Source: Pseudomonas alkylphenolica
GTDB lineage: Bacteria; Pseudomonadota; Gammaproteobacteria; Pseudomonadales; Pseudomonadaceae
NCBI RefSeq assembly: GCF_004025535.1
Contig: NZ_QJRG01000050.1
Location: 1-53,538 of the forward strand
Direction of reading: 5' to 3'
Length of the DNA: 53,538 bases
Below, one piece after another: positions 42,552 to 51,200 of the stretch. Below the pieces are notes generated by a model, which saw nothing but the letters and a program-made list of their open reading frames with translations, was not told where the DNA came from and searched no databases. Position 1 is the first letter of the stretch. The number at the start of each line of letters is the position of its first letter. The translations under genes were made by a program, and so were the position numbers.

Positions 42552-43448
42552 TCAGGCCACCGCCTTGACCGCCAACACATTGCACAAGGTGTGGTCGAGC
42601 ACATGCTCGGTGGTGCTGCCCATCAGGCGCTCGAGCAATTTGCGCGGGTGGTTGCCCATCACCAGCACGTCCGTTCGGCTGTGGGCAACAAAGTCGGCAA
42701 TGCTGCGGGTGATCGGTGCCGAGAGAAAGTGCTGACGTTCCGGCGGCACCGCGTGGCGTTCGGCAAGGTGTTCGAAGACTTTGTGGATCGACTTGCGCAC
42801 GTCGCCACCAAACCCCGGCATGGTCACGGTACCGGCGCCAAAGTCGGCCATATGGGTGTGGGCGCTGTCGCAGACGTGCAGCAGGTGCAGTTCGGCATTG
42901 CACTGATGAGCCAGTTCACTGGCCGCCTGGATGACCCGTTCGTTGAGGTCGTTGTGCGGATGATCGGGATGAGTCGGGTCAACCGCCGCCACCACAACGC
43001 GCGGCAATGGGCAGTGCACGGCACTGACCAGGTGTACCGGGCAGGGGCACTCGCGTAGCAGTTGCCAGTCCACCGGGGTGAACAGCAGGCGTTTGTAAGT
43101 GGGCTCGTGTTGCACATCCTTGATCAGCAGGTCCGGCTCGATGTCGGCAACTTGCTCAAGGGCGGTTTGCACCACATCTCGGGTGAGGATCACATCGGTG
43201 CTGACCCGGATGCCGTTTTCATGCAGCAGCATGGCCTCGTCGGCCAGCCATTGGCGATTGTCCTCAACGCGATTTTCGTTCAGGTGTTCATCGCCGCTGA
43301 GCAGGCCGAGGGTATCGAACTCCTCGACAATCGCGCAGATGTGCAAGGTGGCACCGGTCGCGTGGGCCAGGGCGGCGGCGCGCTCCAGTGCTGGGGTGTG
43401 GCGCGTCTGCGCGCCGACCATCAGGAACAGGCGTTGGTACTGGCTCAT
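42552..43448 (-). CDS. Tandem universal stress protein (UspE-like)
   Basis: A 298-residue protein with two Usp domains (residues about 1-150 and 155-298). The second has an ATP-binding-type motif, VLVMGNHPRKLLERLMGSTTEHVLDHTLCNVLAVK. The first is more degenerate. GGAGG lies just before ATG 43448. Tandem UspE-type proteins are induced by stationary phase, low oxygen or stress. It is convergent with the PhyH gene, 3 bp apart. Confidence 0.9.
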   Translation of the reverse strand: MSQYQRLFLMVGAQTRHTPALERAAALAHATGATLHICAIVEEFDTLGLLSGDEHLNENRVEDNRQWLADEAMLLHENGIRVSTDVILTRDVVQTALEQVADIEPDLLIKDVQHEPTYKRLLFTPVDWQLLRECPCPVHLVSAVHCPLPRVVVAAVDPTHPDHPHNDLNERVIQAASELAHQCNAELHLLHVCDSAHTHMADFGAGTVTMPGFGGDVRKSIHKVFEHLAERHAVPPERQHFLSAPITRSIADFVAHSRTDVLVMGNHPRKLLERLMGSTTEHVLDHTLCNVLAVKAVA

Positions 43449-43553
43449 GGTGCACCTCCGGTCGCGTTGCATTGCCAGCCCCCGAGCTTGAGTTTAGCCC
43501 ATTGCCTGCAACGCTCCCGAAACCTGCACCAGCGCCAGCTTACCGCCGGTCAC

Positions 43554-44948
43554 TCAGGCGCGGCGATCCAGCCACACAGTCTGGGCGTTGCAGAACTCGC
43601 GCACGCCGAAGTGCGACAGTTCGCGGCCAAAACCACTCTTCTTCACGCCGCCAAAGGTGACGCGCGGATCGGAGGCGCAGACGCCGTTGATGAACACTCC
43701 GCCGGTTTCCAGTTCTTCGGTCAGTTGCGCAGCCAGTTCCAGGTCCTGGGTATAGATCGTCGACGCCAGGCCGAACTCGCTGTCGTTGGCCAGCGCCAGG
43801 GCGTGGCGGGCATCACGGGCAGTGATGATCGAGGCGACCGGGCCGAACAGTTCCTGACGGAACGACGTCATCTGGTCGGTGACATCGGCCAGCACCGTAG
43901 GCTCATAGAAGTTGCCCGCACCGTCGGCCTTGCGACCGCCCAACAGCAGGGTGGCGCCTTCGGCCAGGGTGGCCTGGACCTGCTCGTCCAGTTCGTCGCG
44001 CAGGTCGAAGCGTGCCATCGGGCCCAGGTAGGTTTTCTCGGAGAGCGGATCACCCATGACCAGCTGGCGGGTGGCTTCTACAAATTTCTCGGTAAAGGCA
44101 TCGACCACACCTTGCTCGACGATCAGACGCTTGGCGGCGGCGCACACTTGCCCGGTGTTGGCGAAGCGGCCAACCACCGCCGCCTTGACCGCTTCGTCGA
44201 GGTTGGCGTCATTGAGCACGATGAACGGGTCGGAACCGCCCAGTTCCAGCACGCACTTTTTCAGCGCCGCACCGGCCTGAGCACCGATGGCCATGCCGGC
44301 GCGCACGCTGCCGGTCAGGGTTACGGCGGCGATGCGCGGGTCTTTGATCGCCTGGGACACACCGTCCGGGGTGACGTTGATCAGTTCGAACACACCTTCA
44401 GGCAACCCGGCCTGCTTGATGACGTCGAGCAACAGGTAGGCGCTGCCCATGACGTTCGGGGCGTGCTTGAGCACGTAGGTGTTGCCGGCGATCAAGGCCG
44501 GTACGGCGCCGCGCAGCACCTGCCAGACCGGGAAGTTCCACGGCATCACCGCGAGGATCGGGCCGAGCGGGCGGTACTCGATACGCGCCTTGCCGTTCTC
44601 GACCAGAGTCGATTCGGCGCTGAGCATGCCCGGGCCCTGGGCCGCGTACCACTCGCACAGCTGTGCGCACTTCTCGACTTCACCACGGGCCTGGGGCAGG
44701 GGCTTGCCCATTTCCAGGGTAATCATGTGCGCCATGGCTTCGGCGTTGTCGCGGATTTTGCTGGCCAGGCCAAGGATCAGGCTGGCGCGGTCTTCGACGG
44801 CGGTACGGCGCCATTGCGCGTAACCGGCCGCAGCCCTTGCCAGCGCCGCATCCAGCTCGGCTTCCGAAGCATAGGGGTAGTGACCAATGGCTTCGCCGTT
44901 GGCCGGGTTGATCGATACGGCATGGGTGTGGCTGGAAAACGCAGTCAT
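43554..44948 (-). CDS. sad: NAD(P)-dependent succinate-semialdehyde dehydrogenase
   Basis: A 464-residue aldehyde dehydrogenase. The segments IEYRPLGPILAVMPWNFPVWQVLRGAVPALIAGN, VLELGGSDPFIVLNDANL (catalytic Glu) and NTGQVCAAAKRLIVEQG (catalytic Cys) closely match E. coli Sad/YneI as recalled. Sad oxidises succinate semialdehyde to succinate in putrescine and GABA breakdown. ATG 44948 is preceded by AGGACC. The divergent LysR gene is arranged as yneJ is to yneI, supporting the identification. Confidence 0.88.
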   Translation of the reverse strand: MTAFSSHTHAVSINPANGEAIGHYPYASEAELDAALARAAAGYAQWRRTAVEDRASLILGLASKIRDNAEAMAHMITLEMGKPLPQARGEVEKCAQLCEWYAAQGPGMLSAESTLVENGKARIEYRPLGPILAVMPWNFPVWQVLRGAVPALIAGNTYVLKHAPNVMGSAYLLLDVIKQAGLPEGVFELINVTPDGVSQAIKDPRIAAVTLTGSVRAGMAIGAQAGAALKKCVLELGGSDPFIVLNDANLDEAVKAAVVGRFANTGQVCAAAKRLIVEQGVVDAFTEKFVEATRQLVMGDPLSEKTYLGPMARFDLRDELDEQVQATLAEGATLLLGGRKADGAGNFYEPTVLADVTDQMTSFRQELFGPVASIITARDARHALALANDSEFGLASTIYTQDLELAAQLTEELETGGVFINGVCASDPRVTFGGVKKSGFGRELSHFGVREFCNAQTVWLDRRA

Positions 44949-45011
44949 GGCACGGTCCTGCAAGGCATGTGGAATGACGCCAGCGTAGAGGGCTGTGCAT
45001 GTTGTGGAAAC

Positions 45012-45036
45012 TGAATAATAATGAGCCTTTCATTCA
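45012..45036. promoter_or_regulatory. Candidate LysR operator between sad and its regulator
   Basis: Imperfect palindrome: TGAA (45012-45015) ... AATGA (45020-45024), GCCTT, TCATT (45030-45034), ending TTCA (45033-45036). It matches the interrupted dyad style of LysR sites and lies in the 103-bp divergent promoter, just upstream of the regulator's ribosome-binding site. Confidence 0.4.
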
Positions 45037-45051
45037 CGATTGGAGAATGGC

Positions 45052-45930
45052 GTGGATCTGGTTCAGCTGGAAATCTTCAAGGCCGTGGCCGAACACGGCA
45101 GCATCAGTGTGGCCGCCCAGCATATCCACCGGGTACCTTCCAACCTGACCACGCGCATCAAGCAGCTGGAAACTGACCTGGGTGTCGAGCTGTTCATTCG
45201 CGAAAAAAGCCGCTTGCGCCTGTCGCCAGCGGGTTGGACCTTTCTTGATTACACCCGGCGCATTCTCGCGCTGGTAGAAGAGGCGCGCATGACAGTGGCG
45301 GGCGAGGAGCCCCAAGGGCCGTTTTCCCTGGGGTCGCTGGAGAGCACCGCAGCGGTGCGGATTCCGGCGCTGCTGGCGGCCTACAACCAGCAGTACAGCA
45401 AGGTCGAACTGGACCTCTCGACCGGCCCCTCGGGGGCCATGATCGAAGGGGTGCTGTCCGGGCGCCTGGTGGCGGCGTTTGTCGACGGTCCGGTGCTGCA
45501 CCCGACCCTGGACGGGGTGCCGGTGTTCGAGGAGGAGATGGTGCTGATTGCGCCCCTCAACCACGGGCCGGTCAGCCGCGCCCGGGACGTGAATGGCGAG
45601 AACATCTATGCGTTCCGTTCCAACTGCTCTTATCGCCATCATTTCGAGCGCTGGTTCAGTACCGATGCAGCGGTGCCGGGCAAGATCTACGAGATGGAGT
45701 CCTACCACGGCATGCTTGCCTGCGTCAGCGCTGGCGCCGGTCTTGCGCTGATGCCACGCAGCATGCTGCAGAGCATGCCTGGGTGCGCCACGGTCAGCGT
45801 CTGGCCGTTGTCTGAGGACTTTCGCTACCTGCATACGTGGCTGGTCTGGCGGCGCGGAACCGTGTCCCAGAGCCTGTCGAGTTTCGTGCAGTTGCTTGAG
45901 ACCCGCAGCGAGGCAAGTTCCGCCGCATAG
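45052..45930 (+). CDS. LysR-family regulator (PtrR/YneJ-like)
   Basis: A 292-residue LysR regulator. The N-terminal helix-turn-helix reads LEIFKAVAEHGSISVAAQHIHRVPSNLTTRIKQLETDLGVELFIR; the effector-binding domain follows from about residue 90. GTG 45052 is preferred (GGAG at 45042-45045, six bases upstream) and restores the usual LysR N-terminus, MDLVQLEIF; TTG 45040 is an alternative. Divergent to sad, like E. coli ptrR (yneJ), a putrescine-utilisation regulator; orthology is inferred from this arrangement. Confidence 0.88.
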   Translation: MDLVQLEIFKAVAEHGSISVAAQHIHRVPSNLTTRIKQLETDLGVELFIREKSRLRLSPAGWTFLDYTRRILALVEEARMTVAGEEPQGPFSLGSLESTAAVRIPALLAAYNQQYSKVELDLSTGPSGAMIEGVLSGRLVAAFVDGPVLHPTLDGVPVFEEEMVLIAPLNHGPVSRARDVNGENIYAFRSNCSYRHHFERWFSTDAAVPGKIYEMESYHGMLACVSAGAGLALMPRSMLQSMPGCATVSVWPLSEDFRYLHTWLVWRRGTVSQSLSSFVQLLETRSEASSAA

Positions 45931-46009
45931 GCCCGCGAAATCGCCCGCTGTGTCGGCATGGTTTGGCTAGACTCAAGCCATTGCCATCACCTCGAAAGCC
46001 GGAGCGGTC

Positions 46010-46369
46010 ATGCTTGATTACTTTGCGTTAGGCGTGTTGATTTTTGTCGGGTTGGTTCTGTTCTACGGCATCATCGTACTGCACGACATCCCCTATGAGA
46101 TTGCGGTACACCGCAACCACCCTCATCAAGATGCGATTCATGCCACCGGCTGGGTGAGTCTGTTCACCCTGCATGCGTTGTGGCCGTTCCTGTGGATCTG
46201 GGCAATGCTCTACCGCGAGGACCGCGGCTGGGGCATCGGTACCGGTGGTGCGCAAAGCCCGGTGGCGGACCTGCAGCGCCAGATACTCGAACTACAGCAT
46301 CGTATTGAACACCTGGAGGCCGGACAGCCCAGGCCGGGGAACAACCATGACGCGGGCGGAGGGATCTGA
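46010..46369 (+). CDS. DUF3302 inner-membrane protein (YiaW-like)
   Basis: A 119-residue protein with two membrane segments (LGVLIFVGLVLFYGIIVLHDIPYEIA and VSLFTLHALWPFLWIWAMLY) and a C-terminal coiled-coil stretch (VADLQRQILELQHRIEHLE). This is the DUF3302/YiaW family, regularly paired with a YiaV-type adaptor, which follows after 3 bp. Function is poorly defined; the pair probably forms an envelope export or stress complex. Confidence 0.85.
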   Translation: MLDYFALGVLIFVGLVLFYGIIVLHDIPYEIAVHRNHPHQDAIHATGWVSLFTLHALWPFLWIWAMLYREDRGWGIGTGGAQSPVADLQRQILELQHRIEHLEAGQPRPGNNHDAGGGI

Positions 46370-46372
46370 CCC

Positions 46373-47332
46373 ATGGACCTGCTACTGATCCTGACTTACG
46401 CCTCAATCTGTGTTGCCATCTTCAAGATTTTCCGCATCCCGCTGAACAAATGGACCGTGCCGACCGCTGTACTGGGCGGCGTGATCCTGATCGGTGCGCT
46501 GATCTTCACCATGAACTACAACCATCCTTATTCGGAGGTGGCGCGTTCTTACTTTGTTTCGGTACCGGTGGTCCCGGTGGTTACCGGCAAAGTCATCGAA
46601 GTGCCGGTTATGGGCAACCACCCTCTGGAAAAAGGCGATGTGCTATTTCGTATTGATCCTGCGCCGTTCGAGTTCAAGCTCAAGTCGCTCAAGGCCCAGC
46701 AGACAGCCGCCAAGGGTGACCTGTACAGGATCAGCGAGTTGATCAAGCGCAACTTCGGCACACGCCGCGAGCTTGAGCAAGCCATGTCGCGCGTTGACGA
46801 CCTGGAAGCGCAAATCGACAATGCCCAGTTCGAACTGGATAACACCGTAGTTCGTGCACCCAGCAAAGGCTATGTCACTCACGTTTCGTTGCGCCCGGGG
46901 ATGATGGCGACCCGCCTGCCGTTGCGCCCCTCGATGGTGTTCATTCCCCTGGAAGGCCAGTATTTCGCAGCATGGATGCGCCAGAACAGCCTGTTGCGTC
47001 TGGTCGTTGGCGATGACGCGGAAGTCGCGTTTGACGGCATTCCCGGCAAGGTCTTCAGTGGTAAGGTGAAAACGGTCATCGAGGCCATCGGCGAAGGGCA
47101 GGTGCAGCCGTCCGGCACCATGATCAGCTACACCGGATCGCCGCCACCGGGGCGGGTGCCGGTGATTATCGAAATCACCGACCCGGCCTTTGAACCCTAC
47201 CGTGACCAGATGCCAGGCGGTGCCTACGGCCAGGCGGCGGTCTACAGCAAGCATTTCGAACACGTCGGGGTGATGCGCAAGATTCTTTTGCGCATGGCAG
47301 CGTGGATGAACTACATCTTCCCGTTCCATTGA
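46373..47332 (+). CDS. HlyD-family membrane-fusion protein (YiaV-like)
   Basis: A 319-residue adaptor with an N-terminal membrane region (MDLLLILTYASICVAIFKIF, then VPTAVLGGVILIGALIF), a barrel-sandwich half (VVPVVTGKVIEVPVMGNHPLEKGDVLFRIDPAPFEFKLKSLKAQ), a short helical hairpin and the closing VRAPSKGYVTHVSLRPGMM. Together with the preceding DUF3302 gene it matches the yiaV-yiaW pair of E. coli. No inner-membrane pump or outer-membrane channel is adjacent. Confidence 0.88.
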   Translation: MDLLLILTYASICVAIFKIFRIPLNKWTVPTAVLGGVILIGALIFTMNYNHPYSEVARSYFVSVPVVPVVTGKVIEVPVMGNHPLEKGDVLFRIDPAPFEFKLKSLKAQQTAAKGDLYRISELIKRNFGTRRELEQAMSRVDDLEAQIDNAQFELDNTVVRAPSKGYVTHVSLRPGMMATRLPLRPSMVFIPLEGQYFAAWMRQNSLLRLVVGDDAEVAFDGIPGKVFSGKVKTVIEAIGEGQVQPSGTMISYTGSPPPGRVPVIIEITDPAFEPYRDQMPGGAYGQAAVYSKHFEHVGVMRKILLRMAAWMNYIFPFH

Positions 47333-47340
47333 GGTACGTT

Positions 47341-47410
47341 TTTCGCGGGTGAACCCGCTCCCACAGTTGAGATCTGCACCGACCCTGTGGGAACGGGTTT
47401 ACCCGCGAAA
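47341..47410. repeat. REP palindrome pair between convergent genes
   Basis: TTTCGCGGGTGAACCCGCTC (start of arm 47341-47366) is inverted at 47385-47410 (ending GGGTTTACCCGCGAAA) with an 18-base loop. Same family as 20368-20432; separates the yiaV-like gene from mhpR. Confidence 0.85.
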
Positions 47411-47419
47411 TAGCCTCGC

Positions 47420-48235
47420 CTAGGGGAGTTCAGGCAGCACTTCGGCCGGCTCATTGGCCTCCTGCTCGATACGTTGCGCCGTGCGTTGCAACGCTGGCAG
47501 GTAGCGGGCAACGGCTTGCTCGATGGTCATCGCCTTGGCCACATAGACCAGGTTCAAACACCCCAGCAACTGCTGCTTGCCGTGGATCGGCACGGCAATC
47601 GAGGCGATCTTTTCTTCCTGTACCCAGGCCGCGTAATTCTCGCCATAACCCCGATGGCGGGTTTTACGCAGCAGGTTGTCCAGCGCCACCGGGTCGCGTG
47701 CTAGGCGGCTGTCTTCATCGTCACGGCTGGCCAGCAACTCGATGATCCGCTCACGCTCAGCCTCCGGGCAAAAGGCCAGGTACGCAAGACCGGTGGCGGT
47801 CATCAGGATCGGCAGGCGCCGCCCGACAATGGAACGATGAAACGACAGCCGGCTGAAGCGGTGGGTCGACTCGCGTACCACCATGCTGTCGACATCCAGG
47901 GTGCACAGGTCTGTCGGCCACACCACTTCCTGCAGCAACTCGGCCAGCAGCGGCGCGGCGAGGGCGGAAATCCACAGGTCGTCGCGAAAACCTTCGCTCA
48001 ACTCACGCACCTTCAGGCACAAGCCAAAGCTGTCATTGGACTCACTCCTGCGCACATAGCCCTCATCCTGCAAGGTCTCAAGCAAGCGCCGCACGGTGGT
48101 GCGATGCAGGCCGGTCAGCTCGGCCAGCTGACTGGGTGTGGCGCCGCCACTGAGTCGATTCAGCGTGTTCAACAGTTGCAGACCGCGCGTCAGTCCCCGC
48201 ACGGTTTTGTACTCGGACTCGCCGCCAGTGCTCAT
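47420..48235 (-). CDS. mhpR: MhpR, IclR-family activator of the mhp operon
   Basis: A 271-residue IclR regulator: winged helix at residues about 10-75 (TRGLQLLNTLNRLSGGATPSQLAELTGLHRTTVRRLLETLQDEGYV) and an effector domain from about 85 onward (VGRRLPILMTATGLAYLAF, GYGENYAAWVQEEKIASIAVPIHGKQQLLGCLNLVY). It is divergent from mhpA. In E. coli, MhpR with 3-hydroxyphenylpropionate activates mhpABCDFE from a palindrome in this gap, and a matching palindrome is present at 48266. Confidence 0.92.
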   Translation of the reverse strand: MSTGGESEYKTVRGLTRGLQLLNTLNRLSGGATPSQLAELTGLHRTTVRRLLETLQDEGYVRRSESNDSFGLCLKVRELSEGFRDDLWISALAAPLLAELLQEVVWPTDLCTLDVDSMVVRESTHRFSRLSFHRSIVGRRLPILMTATGLAYLAFCPEAERERIIELLASRDDEDSRLARDPVALDNLLRKTRHRGYGENYAAWVQEEKIASIAVPIHGKQQLLGCLNLVYVAKAMTIEQAVARYLPALQRTAQRIEQEANEPAEVLPELP

Positions 48236-48265
48236 AAATCACCAAAAAACTAATTAAAACAATGA

Positions 48266-48282
48266 TGTGCACTTAGTGCACA
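48266..48282. promoter_or_regulatory. MhpR operator
   Basis: TGTGCACTTAGTGCACA is a perfect 17-bp palindrome (7-bp arms, TTA centre). It closely resembles the E. coli MhpR site, which I recall as GGTGCACC-type arms, and lies 31 bp upstream of the mhpR start codon and about 300 bp from mhpA. Confidence 0.8.
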
Positions 48283-48367
48283 ACAAGGGTGTTTTTCATT
48301 GTAGGGCAAGAAACGCCATTCATATACTAGGCCCAACAATAACGACGACCCTTCGGGGAGACCTCCC

Positions 48368-48427
48368 ATGAACCATGCCTGCGCCCTCTACATGCCCGAT
48401 GCTCCGCCTGAGCGGCATGCCTGGTAA
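48368..48427 (+). CDS. Upstream ORF / possible leader peptide of mhpA
   Basis: A 19-codon frame, MNHACALYMPDAPPERHAW, with GGGGAG about 7 bases before its ATG, a much better ribosome-binding site than that of mhpA. It is followed at once by a hairpin. It could be a regulatory leader, a small functional peptide or coincidence; no match is recognised. Confidence 0.4.
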   Translation: MNHACALYMPDAPPERHAW

Positions 48428-48450
48428 TTCCTGCAACGCCTGAGCAGGAA
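48428..48450 (+). promoter_or_regulatory. Hairpin directly after the upstream ORF
   Basis: TTCCTGC (48428-48434) pairs perfectly with GCAGGAA (48444-48450), loop of nine bases. Starts at the base after the leader stop codon, the place expected for translation-coupled attenuation; no T-run follows. Confidence 0.4.
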
Positions 48451-48573
48451 CACCGCTCTCTCAACTTATGAATCGCTGTCATCCCTGCGTTGCGCTCAAC
48501 GCCGAGGGTTGGCCCCGGCTTGCCTGAATACGGCCGGCCGGGTGGCGTGACGCTGCTGCAAATGGTGAAAACA

Positions 48574-50235
48574 ATGAAAACGACTCCATCTCATCCTACA
48601 GATCACACCGCTCAGGTCGTAGTGCTCGGCGCCGGCCCGGTCGGCCTGTCGATTGCCAACTACCTCGGCCAGGTCGGCATCGACGTGCTGGTGGTCGAGA
48701 AGCTCGACCAGTTGATCGACTACCCGCGCGCCATCGGCATCGACGACGAGTCGCTGCGCGCCGTGCAGGCGCTGGGCCTGGTCGATCAGGTGCTGCCGCA
48801 CACCACGCCGTGGCACGCCATGCGTTTTCTGACCCCCAAGGGCCGTTGCTTCGCCGATATCCAGCCAATGACCGATGAATTCGGCTGGTCGCGACGCAAT
48901 GCCTTCATTCAGCCGCAGGTCGATGCCGTGCTGTTCAAAGGCCTGCAGCGCTTTGGCAATGTGCGCACGCTGTTCAGCCGTGACGTGACTGAGTTCAGCC
49001 AGGATGCAGAGGGCGTGACCCTGTATGTGGACGGCCCTGGCGGCGTGCGCGAATCGATTCGCGCCGGTTACCTGGTGGCCTGTGACGGCGGCAACAGCTA
49101 CATCCGCCGCACGCTGGACATCGCTTTCGACGGCAAGACTGCGCCCAACCAGTGGATTGTGGTCGACATCGCCAATGACCCGCTGGGTACGCCGCATGTC
49201 TACATGTGCTGCGACCCGGTGCGCCCGTACGTCTCCGCCGCGCTGCCACATGGTGTGCGCCGTTTCGAATTCATGGTGATGCCGGGCGAGACCGAAGCCG
49301 AACTAAGCAAGCCGGAAAACATGCGCAAGCTGATGGCCAAGGTGCTGCCTGACCCGGACAACGTCGAGCTGATCCGCAGCCGTGTCTACACCCACAACGC
49401 CCGCCTGGCGGGCGAGTTCCGCAAGCAACGTATCCTGCTGGCCGGCGATGCCGCGCACATCATGCCGGTGTGGCAAGGGCAGGGGTACAACAGCGGCATG
49501 CGCGACGCCAGCAACCTCGCCTGGAAGCTCGCGCTGGTGGTCAAGGGCCTGGCCGGCGACGGCCTGCTCGACACCTACGAGCAGGAGCGTCGTGACCACG
49601 CCAAGGCGATGATCAACCTGTCGGTGATGGCTGGCCATGTACTGGCGCCGCCGAAGCGCTGGCAGGGTACCTTGCGTGACGGGATTTCCTGGTTGCTCAA
49701 CTACCTGCCACCGGTCAAACGCTACTTCCTTGAAATGCGCTTCAAGCCGATGCCGCAGTACACCAGCGGTGCCTTGGTGGCCAGCGCCCCGGCAATCGCC
49801 AACTCGCCGGTGGGGCGCATGTTCATCCAGCCCAAGGTGCTGACGGACGAAGGGCACCACGTGCTGCTCGACGATGTGATCGGCAGCAATTTCGCCATCA
49901 TCGCCTGGGGCAGCGATCCGACCTGGGGTTTGACGGCCGAGCAATTGGCGTTCTGGCAGCGCCTGGGCACGCGTTTCATTCAAGTGCTGCCAGACGTACA
50001 GATGCGCGCCGAGCGGGAGGTTGCCGAGGGCGTGATTCGTGTCGGCGACAGCAGCGGCAGGCTCAAGGAATGGTTCGGTCGCCACCCGGTCTCCATCGCC
50101 TTGATACGCCCCGACCGCTTCGTCGCTGCGGTGGCGATTCCGCAAACTGTCGGCAAGGCCTGTGATGCACTGGCCCATGCACTGCGCGCCACGCCGATGC
50201 CGGTGGCCCAGCCCGTTGCCAGCAAGGTGGCTTGA
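48574..50235 (+). CDS. mhpA: 3-(3-hydroxyphenyl)propionate hydroxylase
   Basis: A 553-residue FAD monooxygenase that adds a second ring hydroxyl to 3-(3-hydroxyphenyl)propionate, giving 2,3-dihydroxyphenylpropionate. The FAD fold starts VVVLGAGPVGLSIANYLGQVG (residue about 15), and the GD motif is LLAGDAAHIMPVWQGQGYNSGMRDASNLAWKL. Length equals E. coli MhpA if ATG 48574 is used; ATG 48562 and a longer frame from 48490 are possible. The ribosome-binding site is weak, so coupling or leader control is possible. First gene of the catabolic operon. Confidence 0.94.
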   Translation: MKTTPSHPTDHTAQVVVLGAGPVGLSIANYLGQVGIDVLVVEKLDQLIDYPRAIGIDDESLRAVQALGLVDQVLPHTTPWHAMRFLTPKGRCFADIQPMTDEFGWSRRNAFIQPQVDAVLFKGLQRFGNVRTLFSRDVTEFSQDAEGVTLYVDGPGGVRESIRAGYLVACDGGNSYIRRTLDIAFDGKTAPNQWIVVDIANDPLGTPHVYMCCDPVRPYVSAALPHGVRRFEFMVMPGETEAELSKPENMRKLMAKVLPDPDNVELIRSRVYTHNARLAGEFRKQRILLAGDAAHIMPVWQGQGYNSGMRDASNLAWKLALVVKGLAGDGLLDTYEQERRDHAKAMINLSVMAGHVLAPPKRWQGTLRDGISWLLNYLPPVKRYFLEMRFKPMPQYTSGALVASAPAIANSPVGRMFIQPKVLTDEGHHVLLDDVIGSNFAIIAWGSDPTWGLTAEQLAFWQRLGTRFIQVLPDVQMRAEREVAEGVIRVGDSSGRLKEWFGRHPVSIALIRPDRFVAAVAIPQTVGKACDALAHALRATPMPVAQPVASKVA

Positions 50236-50236
50236 G

Positions 50237-51199
50237 ATGAGCGCCTTGGTGCAATGCCTGTCCCATACCCCATTGGTGGGCTACGTCGACCCGGCGCCTG
50301 CTGTGCTGGACGAAGTCGAGGGTGTCGTCGCCCGTGCAAGGGCGCAGATCGAAGCGTTTGCGCCGGAGCTGGTGATCCTCTTTGCCCCGGATCACTACAA
50401 CGGTTTCTTCTATGACGTGATGCCGTCGTTCTGCATCGGCATGGCGGCCCGGGCGATTGGTGATTTCGATACCGCCGCAGGCCCCTTCGATGTGCCCAAG
50501 GCGCAGGCCGAGGGCTGCGCCAGCGCGGTGCTTGATGCCGGTGTGGACGCAGCAGTGTCTTATTGCATGCAGGTCGACCATGGCTTTGCCCAGCCACTGG
50601 AACTGCTGCTCGGTGGCATTGATCGCTGCCCGGTGATCCCGGTGTTCATCAACTCGGTGGCGGTGCCGTTGCCGAGTTTCCAGCGCGCACGCTTGCTGGG
50701 CGAGGCCATCGGCCGTTATGCCAGCACCCTGGACAAGCGCGTGCTGTTTATCGGCTCCGGTGGCCTGTCGCACCAGCCGCCGGTGCCGGAACTGGCCCAT
50801 GTCGATGCCCGTATGGCCGACCGCCTGATGGGCAGTGGCCGTGATCTGCCGGCCGACGAGCGCGAAGCGCGCCAGCAGCGCGTCATTCAGGCGGCCCGGC
50901 GTTTTGTCGAAGACCAGGGCTCCCTACATCCGCTGAACCCGGCCTGGGACCAGGGGTTCCTGGACACCTTGGCCTGCGGCCGTATCAGTGACCTCGACAG
51001 CCTGGGTAATGCCGAGCTGTCGGCGCTGGCCGGCAAGTCCACCCATGAAGTGAAAACCTGGGTCGCCGCGTTCGCTGCGCTGTCGGCGTTCGGCCCCTAT
51101 CAAGCCTGCGACCGCTACTACCGCCCGATCCCCGAGTGGATCGCCGGGTTTGGCGCGCTCGCAGCCCGCCCTGAATGCTCACCGTTGAAGGAAGCCTGA
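50237..51199 (+). CDS. mhpB: 2,3-dihydroxyphenylpropionate 1,2-dioxygenase
   Basis: A 320-residue type II extradiol (LigB-family) dioxygenase that cleaves the catechol ring. Catalytic histidines are visible in SHTPLVGYVDP, LFAPDHYNGFFYDVMPSFCIG and VDHGFAQPLELL. ATG 50237 follows the mhpA stop by 1 bp with GCTTGAG overlapping; translation is coupled. Length is close to E. coli MhpB (314). Confidence 0.95.
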   Translation: MSALVQCLSHTPLVGYVDPAPAVLDEVEGVVARARAQIEAFAPELVILFAPDHYNGFFYDVMPSFCIGMAARAIGDFDTAAGPFDVPKAQAEGCASAVLDAGVDAAVSYCMQVDHGFAQPLELLLGGIDRCPVIPVFINSVAVPLPSFQRARLLGEAIGRYASTLDKRVLFIGSGGLSHQPPVPELAHVDARMADRLMGSGRDLPADEREARQQRVIQAARRFVEDQGSLHPLNPAWDQGFLDTLACGRISDLDSLGNAELSALAGKSTHEVKTWVAAFAALSAFGPYQACDRYYRPIPEWIAGFGALAARPECSPLKEA

Positions 51200-51200
51200 C

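Larger units (their letters stand above)
48236..48573. other. 338-bp divergent mhpR-mhpA control region
   Basis: Holds the candidate MhpR operator (48266-48282), a 19-codon upstream ORF (48368-48427) and a hairpin directly after it (48428-48450), each listed separately. The left part is AT-rich and should contain the mhpR promoter. Confidence 0.7.

Noticed and set aside
43062..45014. Plus-strand frame of 650 codons across usp and sad
   Set aside because: Antisense to two well-recognised minus-strand genes and without protein features.
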